Shown here in pieces: positions 44,160-53,551 of a stretch of DNA of 64,000 nt. The notes beneath the pieces were generated by a model. The model was not told where the DNA came from. It searched no databases and saw nothing but the letters and a program-made list of their open reading frames with translations. A program made the position numbers and the translations under genes. The first letter of the stretch is position 1, and every line of letters begins with the position of its first letter. Origin of the DNA: Allorhizobium paknamense (lineage in GTDB: Bacteria > Pseudomonadota > Alphaproteobacteria > Rhizobiales > Rhizobiaceae); NCBI RefSeq assembly GCF_030815125.1, contig NZ_JAUSWH010000010.1, positions 62,001 to 126,000 of the forward strand, read 5' to 3'.

Positions 44160-45176
44160 CTATTTCTTCAGGGCCATTCCCTTGCCCTTGCAGACAAAGG
44201 CGGTGGTGAAAGCCTTCTTGTAATCGACCTCCGATTTCACGACCTTGATCGCCACCATTTCATCGTAGAATTTCTTGTAATGCGCATCGGTGATGCAGCC
44301 GATGCCCTTGTCCAGCGCTTCACCGGATTCGATGATGCCATATTCCTTCATCTTGGCGATCGAATAGGCGATCTGGCCATCGGTCATTTCCGGATTATCG
44401 GCCTTGATCAGCGCATTGGCCTTGCTGTTGTCGCCGTAGAGATAGTTGTACCAGCCTTCGATCGAAGCGTCGACGAAACGCTGGACGAGATCAGGCTTCT
44501 TGTCCACCATGGTCTGCGATGTGGTGATCATGGTGGAATAAGGCGCATAGCCATGATCGGCGAGCAGAAAGACCTTCGGCGACCATCCGGCCTGCTTCTC
44601 GATCTCATAGGGTTCCGAGGTCAGATAGCCCTGCTGGGCGGATTGCTTGTCGGCAAGGAAGGGGGCCGGGTTGAAGGTATAGGGCTTGTATTGCTCGTCC
44701 CTGAAGCCCTTGAAGTTGGCCTTCATCCATTCAAAATAGCTGAGATAGCCATCCTTGCTGATGAAAATCGTCTTGAGCTTGGCCAGATCTTCGAATTTGT
44801 CCACCCCGGCATCGGGATGGGCCAGCAGAACCTGAGGGTCCTTCTGGAAGATGGCGGCGACGTCGAGGATCGGAATGCCCTGCGCCACCGCAGACAGTTC
44901 TTCCTGCGGTCCACCCATGTAGAAATCGATCTTTCCGGCAATCAGCAGCGCGCTGTTGGCGGCATTCGGGCCGCCCTGGACGATTTTGACGTCCAACCCG
45001 TATTTGGCATAGGTGCCATCGGCCACCGCCTGATAAAAACCGCCATGCTCGGCCTGCGCCAGCCAGTTGGTGCCATAGGTGACATGGTCCAGTGCGTAAC
45101 CGGGGGCGGCCATCGCCAGCGCAGCACCGAGCCCAAGGCTGAACGACAGGGCGGCATTCCTCAACAATTCAAGCAT
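44160..45176 (-). CDS. NMT1/THI5-like periplasmic binding protein
   Basis: The 338-aa protein has a signal peptide (cleaved near residue 30) and the NMT1/THI5-like fold (VTYGTNWLAQAEHGGFYQA, about residues 34-52, typical of family members that bind aromatic or pyrimidine ligands). Relatives include ThiY, which binds a formylated hydroxymethylpyrimidine precursor, and binding proteins for riboflavin precursors. This and the adjacent cytosine-deaminase-like gene suggest uptake of a pyrimidine- or creatinine-like ring; taurine or sulfonate remain alternatives. Confidence 0.88.
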   Translation of the reverse strand: MLELLRNAALSFSLGLGAALAMAAPGYALDHVTYGTNWLAQAEHGGFYQAVADGTYAKYGLDVKIVQGGPNAANSALLIAGKIDFYMGGPQEELSAVAQGIPILDVAAIFQKDPQVLLAHPDAGVDKFEDLAKLKTIFISKDGYLSYFEWMKANFKGFRDEQYKPYTFNPAPFLADKQSAQQGYLTSEPYEIEKQAGWSPKVFLLADHGYAPYSTMITTSQTMVDKKPDLVQRFVDASIEGWYNYLYGDNSKANALIKADNPEMTDGQIAYSIAKMKEYGIIESGEALDKGIGCITDAHYKKFYDEMVAIKVVKSEVDYKKAFTTAFVCKGKGMALKK

Positions 45177-45279
45177 GATAGCATCCCCTCTTTGTCACCG
45201 GCCATGATCGCTGGCCTTTGGTTTTTGACATTTGAGCGATTGCCTTGCGCTTTGAAAAGCATCAAAATTCGCGCGCAAT

Positions 45280-45296
45280 GATGCCTTTTCGGCATC
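45280..45296. promoter_or_regulatory. Inverted repeat in the binding-protein/lysR divergent gap
   Basis: GATGCC-TTTTC-GGCATC is centred between the divergent start codons, a plausible LysR-type contact site. The evidence is only position and symmetry. Confidence 0.35.
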
Positions 45297-45356
45297 TCAA
45301 AACCCGGCTGGCCGGTAATTGTGCGCCATGCTTAAAATTGTTGCAGGGGAGCCCGG

Positions 45357-46304
45357 ATGCTGCACTCCAGAAAGCTGCTTTACATCAATGAAATCGCCCG
45401 CTGCGGATCGATCCGCAAGGCGGCGCAAAGGCTGAATGTCGCCTCTTCCGCCATCAACCGGCAGATTCTGGCGCTGGAGGAGGAAATCGGCGCGCCGCTG
45501 TTCGAGCGGCTACCGCGCGGCTTGCGGCTGACGGCTGCAGGCGAGCTTTGCATCGAACATATCCGCGATGTGCTGAAAAATTACGGGCGGCTTGAAACGC
45601 GCATTCGAAGCCTCAAGGCCCAGCAGGCCGGCAAGATTCGCATGGTCACGACGGTGGGTCTTGCCGCAGGCCCCTTGCCGGAGATTATTGCGCGCTTTCA
45701 GGCGCAGCATCCGAGGATTTACCTGGATTTGCGCCATGATGCCGGAACCACCACGGTCAACCCGGTGCTGACGGGGGAGGCCGATATCGGGCTCGGCTTC
45801 AATATTGCCGCAACGCCGGGTATTCGCACGCTTGCCAGTTTCGATATTCCCATCGGCATCGTCTTTCCGCCGGGCCATCCGCTGATCACGCCCGGACCGG
45901 TCAATCTTACCGATGTCGTGCAGGAACGGCTGTTGCTGGCCCAGCAAGGCACCAGCCTTCGCGAGGTCATCAACCTCATGCTCGGCCGTCTCGATGTTCA
46001 TGTCGAGCCGGTGCTGGAAACCAATGCATCCGAGATGCTGAAGAAACTCGTTCGCTTCGGAGCGGGGCTGACCATGCTCAACCCGCTCGATGTCATCACC
46101 GAATGCCGGTCGGGCGAACTGGTCTTCAGGCCGGTGGCCGAGCCGCATACGCGCCATCAGCCGATGAAGCTGATCGCCCGGGCGCGGGCGCCACTGGATG
46201 CCGCCACCAGCCTCTTTGTGGAATTTCTGCTGTCGGAACTGGCCGGACTGGTGCAGGAGTTGCAGGACAAGGGGCACATCGCCGCCGATCTTTCAACGGT
46301 ATAA
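45357..46304 (+). CDS. LysR-family regulator of the pyrimidine-type importer cluster
   Basis: The 315-aa protein has an N-terminal winged helix-turn-helix (about 4-62; IRKAAQRLNVASSAINRQI) and a LysR substrate-binding domain (about 90-300). The start is ATG 45357 behind GGGGAG. It is divergent from the NMT1 operon, the normal layout for LysR control. The ligand is probably the imported compound or its deaminated product. Its TAA stop abuts a hairpin repeat. Confidence 0.92.
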   Translation: MLHSRKLLYINEIARCGSIRKAAQRLNVASSAINRQILALEEEIGAPLFERLPRGLRLTAAGELCIEHIRDVLKNYGRLETRIRSLKAQQAGKIRMVTTVGLAAGPLPEIIARFQAQHPRIYLDLRHDAGTTTVNPVLTGEADIGLGFNIAATPGIRTLASFDIPIGIVFPPGHPLITPGPVNLTDVVQERLLLAQQGTSLREVINLMLGRLDVHVEPVLETNASEMLKKLVRFGAGLTMLNPLDVITECRSGELVFRPVAEPHTRHQPMKLIARARAPLDAATSLFVEFLLSELAGLVQELQDKGHIAADLSTV

Positions 46305-46408
46305 TACGAACGGTCATTGAAGATGGCAGTTCGTATTCACTTTCCGAATATCTCAAGCCCTTAATGCATTCGAGATATTCGAAATCTCTTCAAGGCGAGG
46401 ATGCGTAA
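46303..46408. repeat. Double hairpin element at the 3' end of the LysR gene
   Basis: AATACGAAC/GTTCGTATT is followed by CGAATATCTC/GAGATATTCG, then CTTCAAGGCGAGGATGCG. These are the same modules as at 29945-30042 but reversed, and both copies begin at a TAA stop. It may serve as a bidirectional terminator with the convergent creatininase gene. Confidence 0.72.
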
Positions 46409-46439
46409 GCATCTTCGAGCCTTGGTATCAGATACGTAA

Positions 46440-47237
46440 TTATTCCGAATAGAGGTTGGCGAGCGGATAGGCCTTCAGGTCCTGCAGCATCTCCACGAAG
46501 CCCTTGACCTGATAGGTGCAGATTGCCGCGCCCTTTTCGGCTGTTCCGAGCGAGGCATTGCCGACGACACCATTGGGGTTAAGGTCATGGGCAATCCAGG
46601 CCAGCGAATGTGGCGGCAGGGGTTGGAGATAGCGCGATTGCTTCTGCATCTCCTCTGCCTTCGAGAGGAAGTTCTGCGCCTTGTCCATCCGCACCAGGTC
46701 CGGGCGGAAATGCAGCATCAGCGAGGTTTCTACCTCGCCGCCATGAATGCCATAGCGCAGTTCATGATCGCCGATCAGCCCTTCGGGATACCCGAACCGG
46801 CCCCATTGCGTCGAAACTACCGCCATCCGGTGACGAACCCGCAACTCCCTGGCGACGATGCTCATGATATCGACATTCCCGCCATGGGAATTGACGATCA
46901 CCATCTTGCGAAGCCCTGCCTCCGCCACCTTTGCTCCGATGGCGGTCCACATGGAAATCAGCAGCTCCGCGCTGAAGGACAGCGTTCCGCGTCCGTAGAC
47001 ATGTTCGTTCGCCTTGCCGATTTCCTGGGTGGGCAGCACGAGAATATCGAGATCGGCTGGCTGTTGCCGGCGTAATTCTTCAAGCATGCCTTCGGCAATC
47101 GCCACGTCGGTGGCGATGGGCAAATGCGGTCCATGCTGTTCGGTGGAGGCAATCGGCAGGATGGCAATCGTCGTTTCGGGGGAGAGGCCGGCGAAGTCAT
47201 AGGTGTTCAATTCATTCCAGTAGAACGGCACTGGCAT
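46440..47237 (-). CDS. Creatininase-family amidohydrolase
   Basis: The 265-aa creatininase-family metalloenzyme has Glu33 and His35 in STEQHG, Asp44 in ATDVA, the NSHGGN motif and HGGEVETS, which together build the binuclear metal site. Creatininase opens the creatinine ring; relatives (MftE, ArfB, MbnE-like) hydrolyse other cyclic or peptide amides. Genomic association with a cytosine-deaminase-like enzyme and an NMT1-type importer suggests a cyclic amide or amidine substrate; not proven. Confidence 0.87.
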   Translation of the reverse strand: MPVPFYWNELNTYDFAGLSPETTIAILPIASTEQHGPHLPIATDVAIAEGMLEELRRQQPADLDILVLPTQEIGKANEHVYGRGTLSFSAELLISMWTAIGAKVAEAGLRKMVIVNSHGGNVDIMSIVARELRVRHRMAVVSTQWGRFGYPEGLIGDHELRYGIHGGEVETSLMLHFRPDLVRMDKAQNFLSKAEEMQKQSRYLQPLPPHSLAWIAHDLNPNGVVGNASLGTAEKGAAICTYQVKGFVEMLQDLKAYPLANLYSE

Positions 47238-47259
47238 CGGACTGTCTCCCGTTTGCTAA

Positions 47260-47365
47260 AGCATTTTCAGGAAAAGTGCAGTTGCCGTTTTCCGTCCGAA
47301 AATGCGTAAAAACAAGGCGTTAGAGCGTTTCAGCGTTTCCGTGAAACATTGAAACGCTTTAAGCA
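47260..47365. repeat. RIME-like intergenic mosaic element
   Basis: AAAGCATTTTCAGGAAAAGTGC, CGTTTTCCGTCCGAAAATGCG, AAAACAAGGCGTTAGAGCG and the TTTCAGCGTTTCCGTGAAACATTGAAA hairpin follow in this order. It is a reversed copy relative to 21614-21763. The rest of the 455-bp gap holds a possible small ORF. Confidence 0.78.
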
Positions 47366-47520
47366 TGGTGTGTGAATTGGTTTGCACATCAAGCTCTAGG
47401 CAAATCCAGTGCGCGCGAAAAGCATCTATTTGCGCCAGCCGTGATGCCTTTTTGCGCGCCCTTGGAGGCCTTGGGGAAACCCTCGGGTCAGAGAACAACC
47501 GGACGCGAGGGCAGCCAGCA

Positions 47521-47652
47521 TCAGTCGCTGCCAAAGGCCGAGGACCAGAACACCATAAGCAGCAGGCCTGTCGCACCGCCAACCGCCGTGCCGGTCAGCA
47601 GGTCGGTGGCTTGGGGCAGGGTAACGGAGATGGCCTCATAGGTCGTGTTCAT
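47521..47652 (-). pseudogene. Possible small membrane protein or gene remnant (43 aa)
   Basis: The minus-strand frame encodes MNTTYEAISVTLPQ... with one hydrophobic stretch (TGTAVGGATGLLLMVFW) and a natural stop. No Shine-Dalgarno is visible, and the frame continues upstream without a stop into the repeat at 47673. It is either an orphan single-pass protein or the C-terminal remnant of a membrane protein whose front was lost; I cannot assign a family. Confidence 0.25.
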
Positions 47653-47672
47653 CACGAACAGCAGTTTCTGCT

Positions 47673-47696
47673 GAGCATTTCCTGGAAATGCTCTAA
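47673..47696. repeat. Short palindrome at the binding-protein stop codon
   Basis: GAGCATTTCCTGGAAATGCTC is a perfect palindrome (with one central base) whose trailing CTA provides the TAG stop of the following minus-strand gene. Confidence 0.7.
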
Positions 47697-48856
47697 TGCG
47701 CCGGATCGTGAACCTTTTCTACGGTTTCGAACTCGGTATTGTAAAGTTCGCCATTCACGCGTTCCACCTTGCGCATGTAGATGTTCTGCACGATGTCACG
47801 GGTGGCCGGATCGATGAAAATCGGGCCGCGGGGACTGTCGATGGTCATGCCCTTGGCGGCAGCCAGGAAAGTGTCGCCGGTGGCGTCTCCCTGTGTTTTG
47901 TCCAGCGTCTTGTAGATCAACTGCAATGCGTCATAGGCGGCCACGGCGACCATATTCGGACGCATCCCGTTGTTTTCCTTTTTGAAGGCATCAACGAAGC
48001 TCTTGTTTTCGGGGGAATCGTGGCTTGTCGAGTAAGGGCCGCCGGTGATTGCGCCGAGTGCCGGATCTCCCATGCTGTTGAGAAGGTCGTCATCGGTCAC
48101 ATCGGCCATGGCGATGACCTTGATCCCGCTCTTGTCCAGCCCGCGCTCGACATATTGTTTCATGAAGCTGGTACCGGCGCCGGTGGGCACGAAAACAAAG
48201 AGTGCATCCGGCTTCTGGTCTGCCGCCTTTTGCAGGAAGGGCGAGAAATCCGGGCTGGCCAAGGGCACCCGGAGCTTTTCAGCCACGGTGCCGCCACTGG
48301 CCGTCAACGCCTTGTCGAACCAGGCTTCAGCATCGACACCCGGACCATAGTCCGACACAATGCTGACGAATTTTTTCGTCCCGTTTTTCGCCGCCCACTG
48401 GCCGATCACATTCGCCATCTGCGGAACGGTCCAGGAAACGCGCAGCATGTAAGGCGAAGCGTCCATGATCGAGGAGGTTGCCGCGACCATGATCACCTGC
48501 GGAATTTTCGCCCGCTTGGAAAGCTGCGCCACGGAAAGGGCTGCTGGCGTATTGCCGAAACCGGTCAGGATGGACACACGGTCCTTGGTGACGAGTTCCT
48601 GCGACAGGCGAAGCGCGTTATCGGCCGCCGAGGCGTCATCCTTCACGATGAATTCCACCTTCTTGCCACCGGCGGTTTCGCCATGGGTGGCAAGGAAAGT
48701 CTTCAAGGCCGCGCTGATCTGACGCCCATTCGACTGGAAGCCGCCGGTCAATGGGATGACCACCCCGACCTTGACCGTGTCCGCTGCCATCGTCGCGGTC
48801 GATGCGGCTGCCATGGCGATCATCGCCAGTCCACCGATTACTGTTCTGCGTTTCAC
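47693..48856 (-). CDS. Branched-chain-amino-acid-type ABC binding protein (LivK-like)
   Basis: The 387-aa protein has a Sec signal (about residues 1-24) and the type-1 Peripla_BP_6 fold (VGVVIPLTGGFQSNGRQI near the mature N-terminus). The start is GTG behind GGGAGGAG. It is the last gene after LivF, unusual only in that the binding protein is distal. Members of this class in aromatic clusters bind benzoates, hydroxybenzoates or phenylpropanoids, which would fit the downstream-pathway genes galB, galC and galD in the same direction. The stop is supplied by a repeat. Confidence 0.9.
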   Translation of the reverse strand: MKRRTVIGGLAMIAMAAASTATMAADTVKVGVVIPLTGGFQSNGRQISAALKTFLATHGETAGGKKVEFIVKDDASAADNALRLSQELVTKDRVSILTGFGNTPAALSVAQLSKRAKIPQVIMVAATSSIMDASPYMLRVSWTVPQMANVIGQWAAKNGTKKFVSIVSDYGPGVDAEAWFDKALTASGGTVAEKLRVPLASPDFSPFLQKAADQKPDALFVFVPTGAGTSFMKQYVERGLDKSGIKVIAMADVTDDDLLNSMGDPALGAITGGPYSTSHDSPENKSFVDAFKKENNGMRPNMVAVAAYDALQLIYKTLDKTQGDATGDTFLAAAKGMTIDSPRGPIFIDPATRDIVQNIYMRKVERVNGELYNTEFETVEKVHDPAH

Positions 48857-48978
48857 TCTAGTCTCCTCCCTGAGTAAAAAATGAAGGGTTTGACAGGTCT
48901 TGTTTTTTTGTCCTGACCTGTTCGCCAGGCAAAGCAGGTGCCACCGGTCGATGACAGCTGCTCCCGGCCTGCCTCGTC

Positions 48979-49683
48979 CTATGTGCCGATCCCAAGGAAA
49001 CGGCCGAGCGTTTCCGTGTCCGCCGCCAATGCCGCGCTGTCGCCTGAATGGGCAACCGCGCCCCTGTCGAGGATCACCGCGCGCTCGGTCATGGCGAGAA
49101 TTTGCTGGGCATGCTGTTCCACGATGATGGCTGCCAGCCCTTCTTCGCGCACGATCCGCCGGATCGAGGCCAGAAGCTCTTCCACGATGATCGGCGCCAG
49201 CCCTTCGGTCGGCTCATCGAGCAGCAGGATTTTCGGATTGAGCGCCAGCGCCCGGCCAATCGAGAGCATCTGCTGCTCGCCGCCAGACAACTGGTTACCG
49301 AAATTGCGACGCCGTTCCTTCAGGCGGGGAAACAGCTCGTAAACCGCCTCCAGCGTCCAGCGGCCCGGACGAGCGGAAGCAGTGATGTTTTCCTCAACGG
49401 TCAGGGAGCGGAAAATACCGCGCTCCTGAGGCACCCAGCCAATCCCTGCCTCAACCCGGCGTTCCGGCGACAGCCGGCTCATATCCTGACCGTTCAGAAG
49501 AACTCTGCCGGAATGAAAGCGCGTCAGGCCGATCAGGCTGTTCAAGGTCGTGGTCTTGCCGACACCATTGCGCCCCAGCAGCGCCATGGCCTGCCCTTGC
49601 GCCAGAGTGAAGCTCACCTTTTGCAGAACAACCGCGCGGCCATAGCCTGCCGACAGGCTTTCGATTTCCAGAAGATCAGTCAT
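48979..49683 (-). CDS. livF: LivF-type ABC ATPase
   Basis: The 234-aa ATPase has Walker A GRNGVGKTT (about 36-44), signature LSGGEQQMLSIGRAL and Walker B LLLDEPTEGLAP, hallmarks of LivF. Start 49683 overlaps LivG by 8 bp. It pairs with LivG to energise the LivH/LivM channel. Confidence 0.93.
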   Translation of the reverse strand: MTDLLEIESLSAGYGRAVVLQKVSFTLAQGQAMALLGRNGVGKTTTLNSLIGLTRFHSGRVLLNGQDMSRLSPERRVEAGIGWVPQERGIFRSLTVEENITASARPGRWTLEAVYELFPRLKERRRNFGNQLSGGEQQMLSIGRALALNPKILLLDEPTEGLAPIIVEELLASIRRIVREEGLAAIIVEQHAQQILAMTERAVILDRGAVAHSGDSAALAADTETLGRFLGIGT

Positions 49684-50428
49684 GATGGCCGCCCCCGAGA
49701 TAAACATCCTTCACCCTGGGATCATGGGCGATCTCCTGGCTGGTACCTTCGGCGAACAGCGCGCCGGAGACGAGCACGGAAATGCGGCTGGCAAAGGTGA
49801 AAACCAGGTCCATGTCATGTTCGATCAGCAGGATCGACACATCGGAGGGCAGCGCCGCCAGACGGGAGAGAACCTCCTGGCGATCTGCTTCCGGCACGCC
49901 GGCGGCAGGCTCGTCCATCAGCAGCACGCGCGGCTTGAGGGCGATCGCCATGGCGATTTCCAATAGCCTCTGCTTGCCATAGGGGAGGTCACAACAGCGG
50001 TCCTCCGCAACCGTATCGAGGCCGAAATCGCTGACCAGATCGGCGATTTCGCGATCCAGGCCCTTCAGGCGGCTCAATCCGCGAAACATGTTCCAGCCAT
50101 GGCCCCGCCGTTCTGCGATCACCAGTGCGAGGCTTTCCACCACGCTGAGCTGTCCGAACAACTGGTTGATCTGGAAGGTGCGTACCAGACCCCGCTGCAC
50201 CCTGCTTTCCCGCTTCAGCCCGGTAATGGGCTTGCCATCCAGCAGAATGTCGCCCGACGATGGCTTGATGAGGCCGGTCAGCAGATTGATGAAGGTGGTT
50301 TTTCCGGCGCCATTCGGGCCGATCAGCGCATGCCGCGCACCCCGTTCCAGCTTGAAACTGACATCCGAGGTGGCCTTTAATCCGCCGAAGGTCTTGTTCA
50401 GGTGGCGGGTTTCGAGAACGGCAGTCAT
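49676..50428 (-). CDS. livG: LivG-type ABC ATPase
   Basis: The 250-aa ATPase has Walker A GPNGAGKTT (about 38-46) and Walker B VLLMDEPAAGVPEADRQEV, the usual LivG layout. In the signature position the sequence reads DLPYGKQRLLEIAMAIAL, the typical LPYGxQR variant of LivG. It overlaps LivM by 4 bp (ATGA). Confidence 0.93.
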   Translation of the reverse strand: MTAVLETRHLNKTFGGLKATSDVSFKLERGARHALIGPNGAGKTTFINLLTGLIKPSSGDILLDGKPITGLKRESRVQRGLVRTFQINQLFGQLSVVESLALVIAERRGHGWNMFRGLSRLKGLDREIADLVSDFGLDTVAEDRCCDLPYGKQRLLEIAMAIALKPRVLLMDEPAAGVPEADRQEVLSRLAALPSDVSILLIEHDMDLVFTFASRISVLVSGALFAEGTSQEIAHDPRVKDVYLGGGHHD

Positions 50429-51441
50429 GCCTGATCCTCCTTTGCCTTGGACCGTTCCGCCTTACCTTTCAGGCGCCGGGTGAGCGCCGCAAGGGCGCGG
50501 TGCGGGCGTTCACGGCCGATCAGAACGAAGGCCACGAGCATGAGGCCGATCCAGAATTGCCAATATTGCGGCGTGAGGTTGGAAAGTTCATCCTGAATGA
50601 GTTTGTAGACAAGCGCGCCGAGCGCGCCGCCGTAAAGATAGCCGGGACCGCCGATCGTCAGGATCATCAAGCCATCCGCCGACTTCTGGAAGGAAAGGGC
50701 GTCGAGCGAAACAAATTGCTGCGTCTGGGCAAAGAGAGCGCCGGCAATGCCCGCATAGGCGCCGCTGACCGTGTAGATGGTCACCAGGCGGGCATGCACG
50801 GGAATGCCGACGGCGGAGGCGCGCAGCGGATTGTCGCGGATGGCGCGCAGGGAGTAGCCGAAGGGCGAGGACAGCAGGACCCGGGCGATGAGCATCAGCG
50901 CGAACAGTACGACAAGGCTGTAGGCGCAGGCAGTTTGACCGAAGATATCGAAGTCGAACACACCGAAAAGCGGCTGGATCTCCATGCCGCGCAAGCCATC
51001 GGCGCCGCCGGTCAGCCAGCTTGCCTGGTTGGCGATTTCCATCACCACGGCGGCAACGCCAAGCGTCACCATCAGGCGGGTGAGATCGCCACCGCGCAGC
51101 AGCAGCGGCCCGGTCAGAAGCGCCAGCAGGGCGCCGCACGCCGCGCCCACCAGCAGGCCGCTGATCGGCTCTCCGGTAACATGGATCGAAAACAGTCCGG
51201 CAGCATAGGCGCCCAGCCCATACATGGCCGCCTGCCCGAGGGACACCATGCCCGCATAGCCAAGGATCAGATCCAGCGACAGCGCGAGAATGGCAAAGCC
51301 AGCGATTTCATTGAGGATCAGATGATAGTCCGGAAGAAAGAACCAGACCGCCACAGCCAGCAGCCAGAAGGAGACTTCAAGGGGGCTCAAACGGCGGGTG
51401 CGGCCAAGGGCGCGGGTGATGCGGTGTTGCGACGGGCCCAT
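50425..51441 (-). CDS. livM: LivM-type ABC permease
   Basis: The 338-aa protein has about nine to ten membrane segments with the LivM signature GYAGMVSLGQAAMYGLGAY (about 63-81). A charged C-terminal tail (RLKGKAERSKAKEDQA) is longer than usual. Its start overlaps the LivH stop (TGATG). Confidence 0.92.
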   Translation of the reverse strand: MGPSQHRITRALGRTRRLSPLEVSFWLLAVAVWFFLPDYHLILNEIAGFAILALSLDLILGYAGMVSLGQAAMYGLGAYAAGLFSIHVTGEPISGLLVGAACGALLALLTGPLLLRGGDLTRLMVTLGVAAVVMEIANQASWLTGGADGLRGMEIQPLFGVFDFDIFGQTACAYSLVVLFALMLIARVLLSSPFGYSLRAIRDNPLRASAVGIPVHARLVTIYTVSGAYAGIAGALFAQTQQFVSLDALSFQKSADGLMILTIGGPGYLYGGALGALVYKLIQDELSNLTPQYWQFWIGLMLVAFVLIGRERPHRALAALTRRLKGKAERSKAKEDQA

Positions 51442-52295
51442 CAGTTACCCCTTGCCAGCAGGCCCTGCGGCCTCAGAACGAGAACAGCCACGAGGACGAT
51501 GTAGATGACGAAGCCGCCGAGCGAGGGCATGTAATATTTGCCGAGCACATCCGCCAGACCAAGCAGTAGCGATGCCAGCAAGGGACCGACGAGGCTGGAG
51601 GTGCCGCCGACGGAAACCACGATCAGAAAATACACCATGAATTTCAGCGGAAAGGTGGGGTCGAGGCTGATGATCTCCGCCCCCAGCGCACCGCCCAGGC
51701 CTGCAAGACCGGAGCCGACGGCAAAGGTGATGGCGAAGAGGCGGTTGACCTGAATGCCAACGCCGCGGGCCACGCGGCGATCGTCCACCGAGGCCCGCAA
51801 CTGGCTGCCGAAACGGCTGCGGCTGTTGATGAGCTGCAACATGGTCGCCAGAAGCCCGCAGACGACGATCAGGAAGGCGCGGTAAATGCCGATGCCGATA
51901 CCGGCGATCTCGATCCGTCCTTTCAGAAAGTCCGGCAGGTTCAGGATCTGCTGCTGCGATCCGACCAGAAAGTCGACCCCGGCCACGGCCATGAAGACAA
52001 TGCCGATGGAAAACAGAACCTGATCCAGGTGGCTCTTTTCATACATCGGCTTGTAAAGCAGCTTTTCCAGAATGCCGCCCGCCGCTGCGGTGGCCAGAAA
52101 CGCCACCGGCAGCGTCGCCAGAAAGGGAATGCCGGTTCTGTTGGTCAGAAGCACCGTGACGTAACCGCCTGCCATGGCGAAGGCGCCATGGGCGAGATTG
52201 ATGAAATTCATCAATCCGAGCGTTACGGCAAGGCCGCAGGAAAGCAGAAACAACAGCATGCCATAGGCAATGCCGTCGAAGATCAAGGTCAGCAT
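51441..52295 (-). CDS. livH: LivH-type ABC permease
   Basis: The 284-aa protein has about eight membrane segments and the LivH motif LGLMNFINLAHGAFAMAGGY (about 26-45). Start 52295 is fixed by GGAGG 5 bp upstream; the frame is open 22 more codons. It is the first gene of the importer part. A motif similar to one upstream of galB lies 110-135 bp upstream. Confidence 0.92.
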   Translation of the reverse strand: MLTLIFDGIAYGMLLFLLSCGLAVTLGLMNFINLAHGAFAMAGGYVTVLLTNRTGIPFLATLPVAFLATAAAGGILEKLLYKPMYEKSHLDQVLFSIGIVFMAVAGVDFLVGSQQQILNLPDFLKGRIEIAGIGIGIYRAFLIVVCGLLATMLQLINSRSRFGSQLRASVDDRRVARGVGIQVNRLFAITFAVGSGLAGLGGALGAEIISLDPTFPLKFMVYFLIVVSVGGTSSLVGPLLASLLLGLADVLGKYYMPSLGGFVIYIVLVAVLVLRPQGLLARGN

Positions 52296-52405
52296 CGATC
52301 CTCCAGAAGGGATGGAATTGCCCAATGGTTCTCCTCCAGCGGGCCGTCTTGCGGCCACCATGTCGTCAAGCGGGGGTCTTTCCCATTCAGAAGTGCCTGC
52401 GCCTT

Positions 52406-52429
52406 CATAAGAAAACGCTATATGGACGG
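52406..52429. promoter_or_regulatory. Putative LysR site upstream of livH
   Basis: CATAAGAAAACGCTATATGG plus ACGG matches the sequence at 56126-56150 in the galB/dehydrogenase divergent promoter (same CATAAGAAA, GCTATA and TGGA blocks, one gap). It is the only strong candidate signal in the 188-bp livH-galD gap. Confidence 0.5.
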
Positions 52430-52483
52430 GAAATAGACCAGCCGGACAGCAGCCGGGTCAGGATGGCCGGTCAGGATGGCCGG

Positions 52484-53551
52484 TCACACTTCGGTTTGAC
52501 GGGCGAACACGACGCCGTCGAACAGTTTGCGGGCGGTGCGGATATTGCCTGCGCCGCGAACGCCGCCATCCTCGGCAATATCCAGAAAAACCTCCATGTC
52601 CCCGGAGGGATGCTCCACATGGAAGCGCCCGTCCGGCGGCTGGACGGCCAGTTCGGCTGCAGGTCCATTATGAAGACGGGTCGCGGTTGCCACGGTAATG
52701 GCGGCAAACACGCCGATGGAGGCGTGAACCCGGTGGGGAATGAAGCTGCGGGTGGCGATGGCCCCGCCTGCGGTGGGAGAGGAGACCAGGATCATCTTCG
52801 GGACCGAAGCCTGGCTGACATCGCCGAGCGCCATCATCGGCCCCGCCTGGAGGCGGATGGCTTCCAGCCGGGCTTTCACGGCCTCGTTTGCCTCCAGTTC
52901 CTCGCGGCTTTCACACCCCGAAAGCCCGACATCGCTGGCGCGCAGAATGACGCAGGGCATGCCGTTGTCGATCAGGGTTGCCTCCACGCCGTCGATGACA
53001 TCCACGTCTCGGCCCGTCGGCAAAAGGCTGCCGCACATGGAGCCGGCGATATTGGCAAAGAGCAGCGGCACCGCCGCATGGCTGCCCGGCACCCCGGCAA
53101 TCACTGCGGTCCCCCGATAGTTCACCCGCCCGCCCGGCGTTGAAATCCGGGCGATGGCGACTTCGCCGGAATTGACCATGTGAATGCGTACCTGCGTTTC
53201 CGAACCGGTCACGGGCACCAGGCCACGCTCGATGGCGGCGGGGCCGACACCGGCCAGAATATTGCCGCAGCCCTGCGCCGTGCTCACCAGCGCCTGATCG
53301 ACGAAGACCTGAAGAAACAGATAGTCGATATCCGCGTCGGGACGGCTGGAGCGCGAGAGGATGGCCACCTTTGAGGTCAGCGGATCGGCGCCGCCGATCC
53401 CGTCGATCTGGCGCGGGTCGGGAGAGCCCATGATCCGGAGCAGCAGATCGTCCCGTTCCGCTGGACTGTCCGGCAGGTCTTCTGCCAGGAAATAGGCGCC
53501 CTTGGAGGTGCCGCCGCGCATCCACAGGCAGCGAATGCCATCGTCAGACAT
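52484..53551 (-). CDS. galD: 4-oxalomesaconate tautomerase (GalD, PrpF family)
   Basis: The 355-aa PrpF-type isomerase has the family N-terminus [19 protein letters not shown], then [20 protein letters not shown] and the Cys in [16 protein letters not shown]. These match GalD, which converts the keto to the enol form of 4-oxalomesaconate in gallate breakdown. The start at 53551 overlaps the GalC stop by 8 bp. PrpF homologues for methylaconitate are an alternative, but adjacency to GalC and GalB supports the gallate-type assignment. Confidence 0.85.
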   Translation of the reverse strand: MSDDGIRCLWMRGGTSKGAYFLAEDLPDSPAERDDLLLRIMGSPDPRQIDGIGGADPLTSKVAILSRSSRPDADIDYLFLQVFVDQALVSTAQGCGNILAGVGPAAIERGLVPVTGSETQVRIHMVNSGEVAIARISTPGGRVNYRGTAVIAGVPGSHAAVPLLFANIAGSMCGSLLPTGRDVDVIDGVEATLIDNGMPCVILRASDVGLSGCESREELEANEAVKARLEAIRLQAGPMMALGDVSQASVPKMILVSSPTAGGAIATRSFIPHRVHASIGVFAAITVATATRLHNGPAAELAVQPPDGRFHVEHPSGDMEVFLDIAEDGGVRGAGNIRTARKLFDGVVFARQTEV

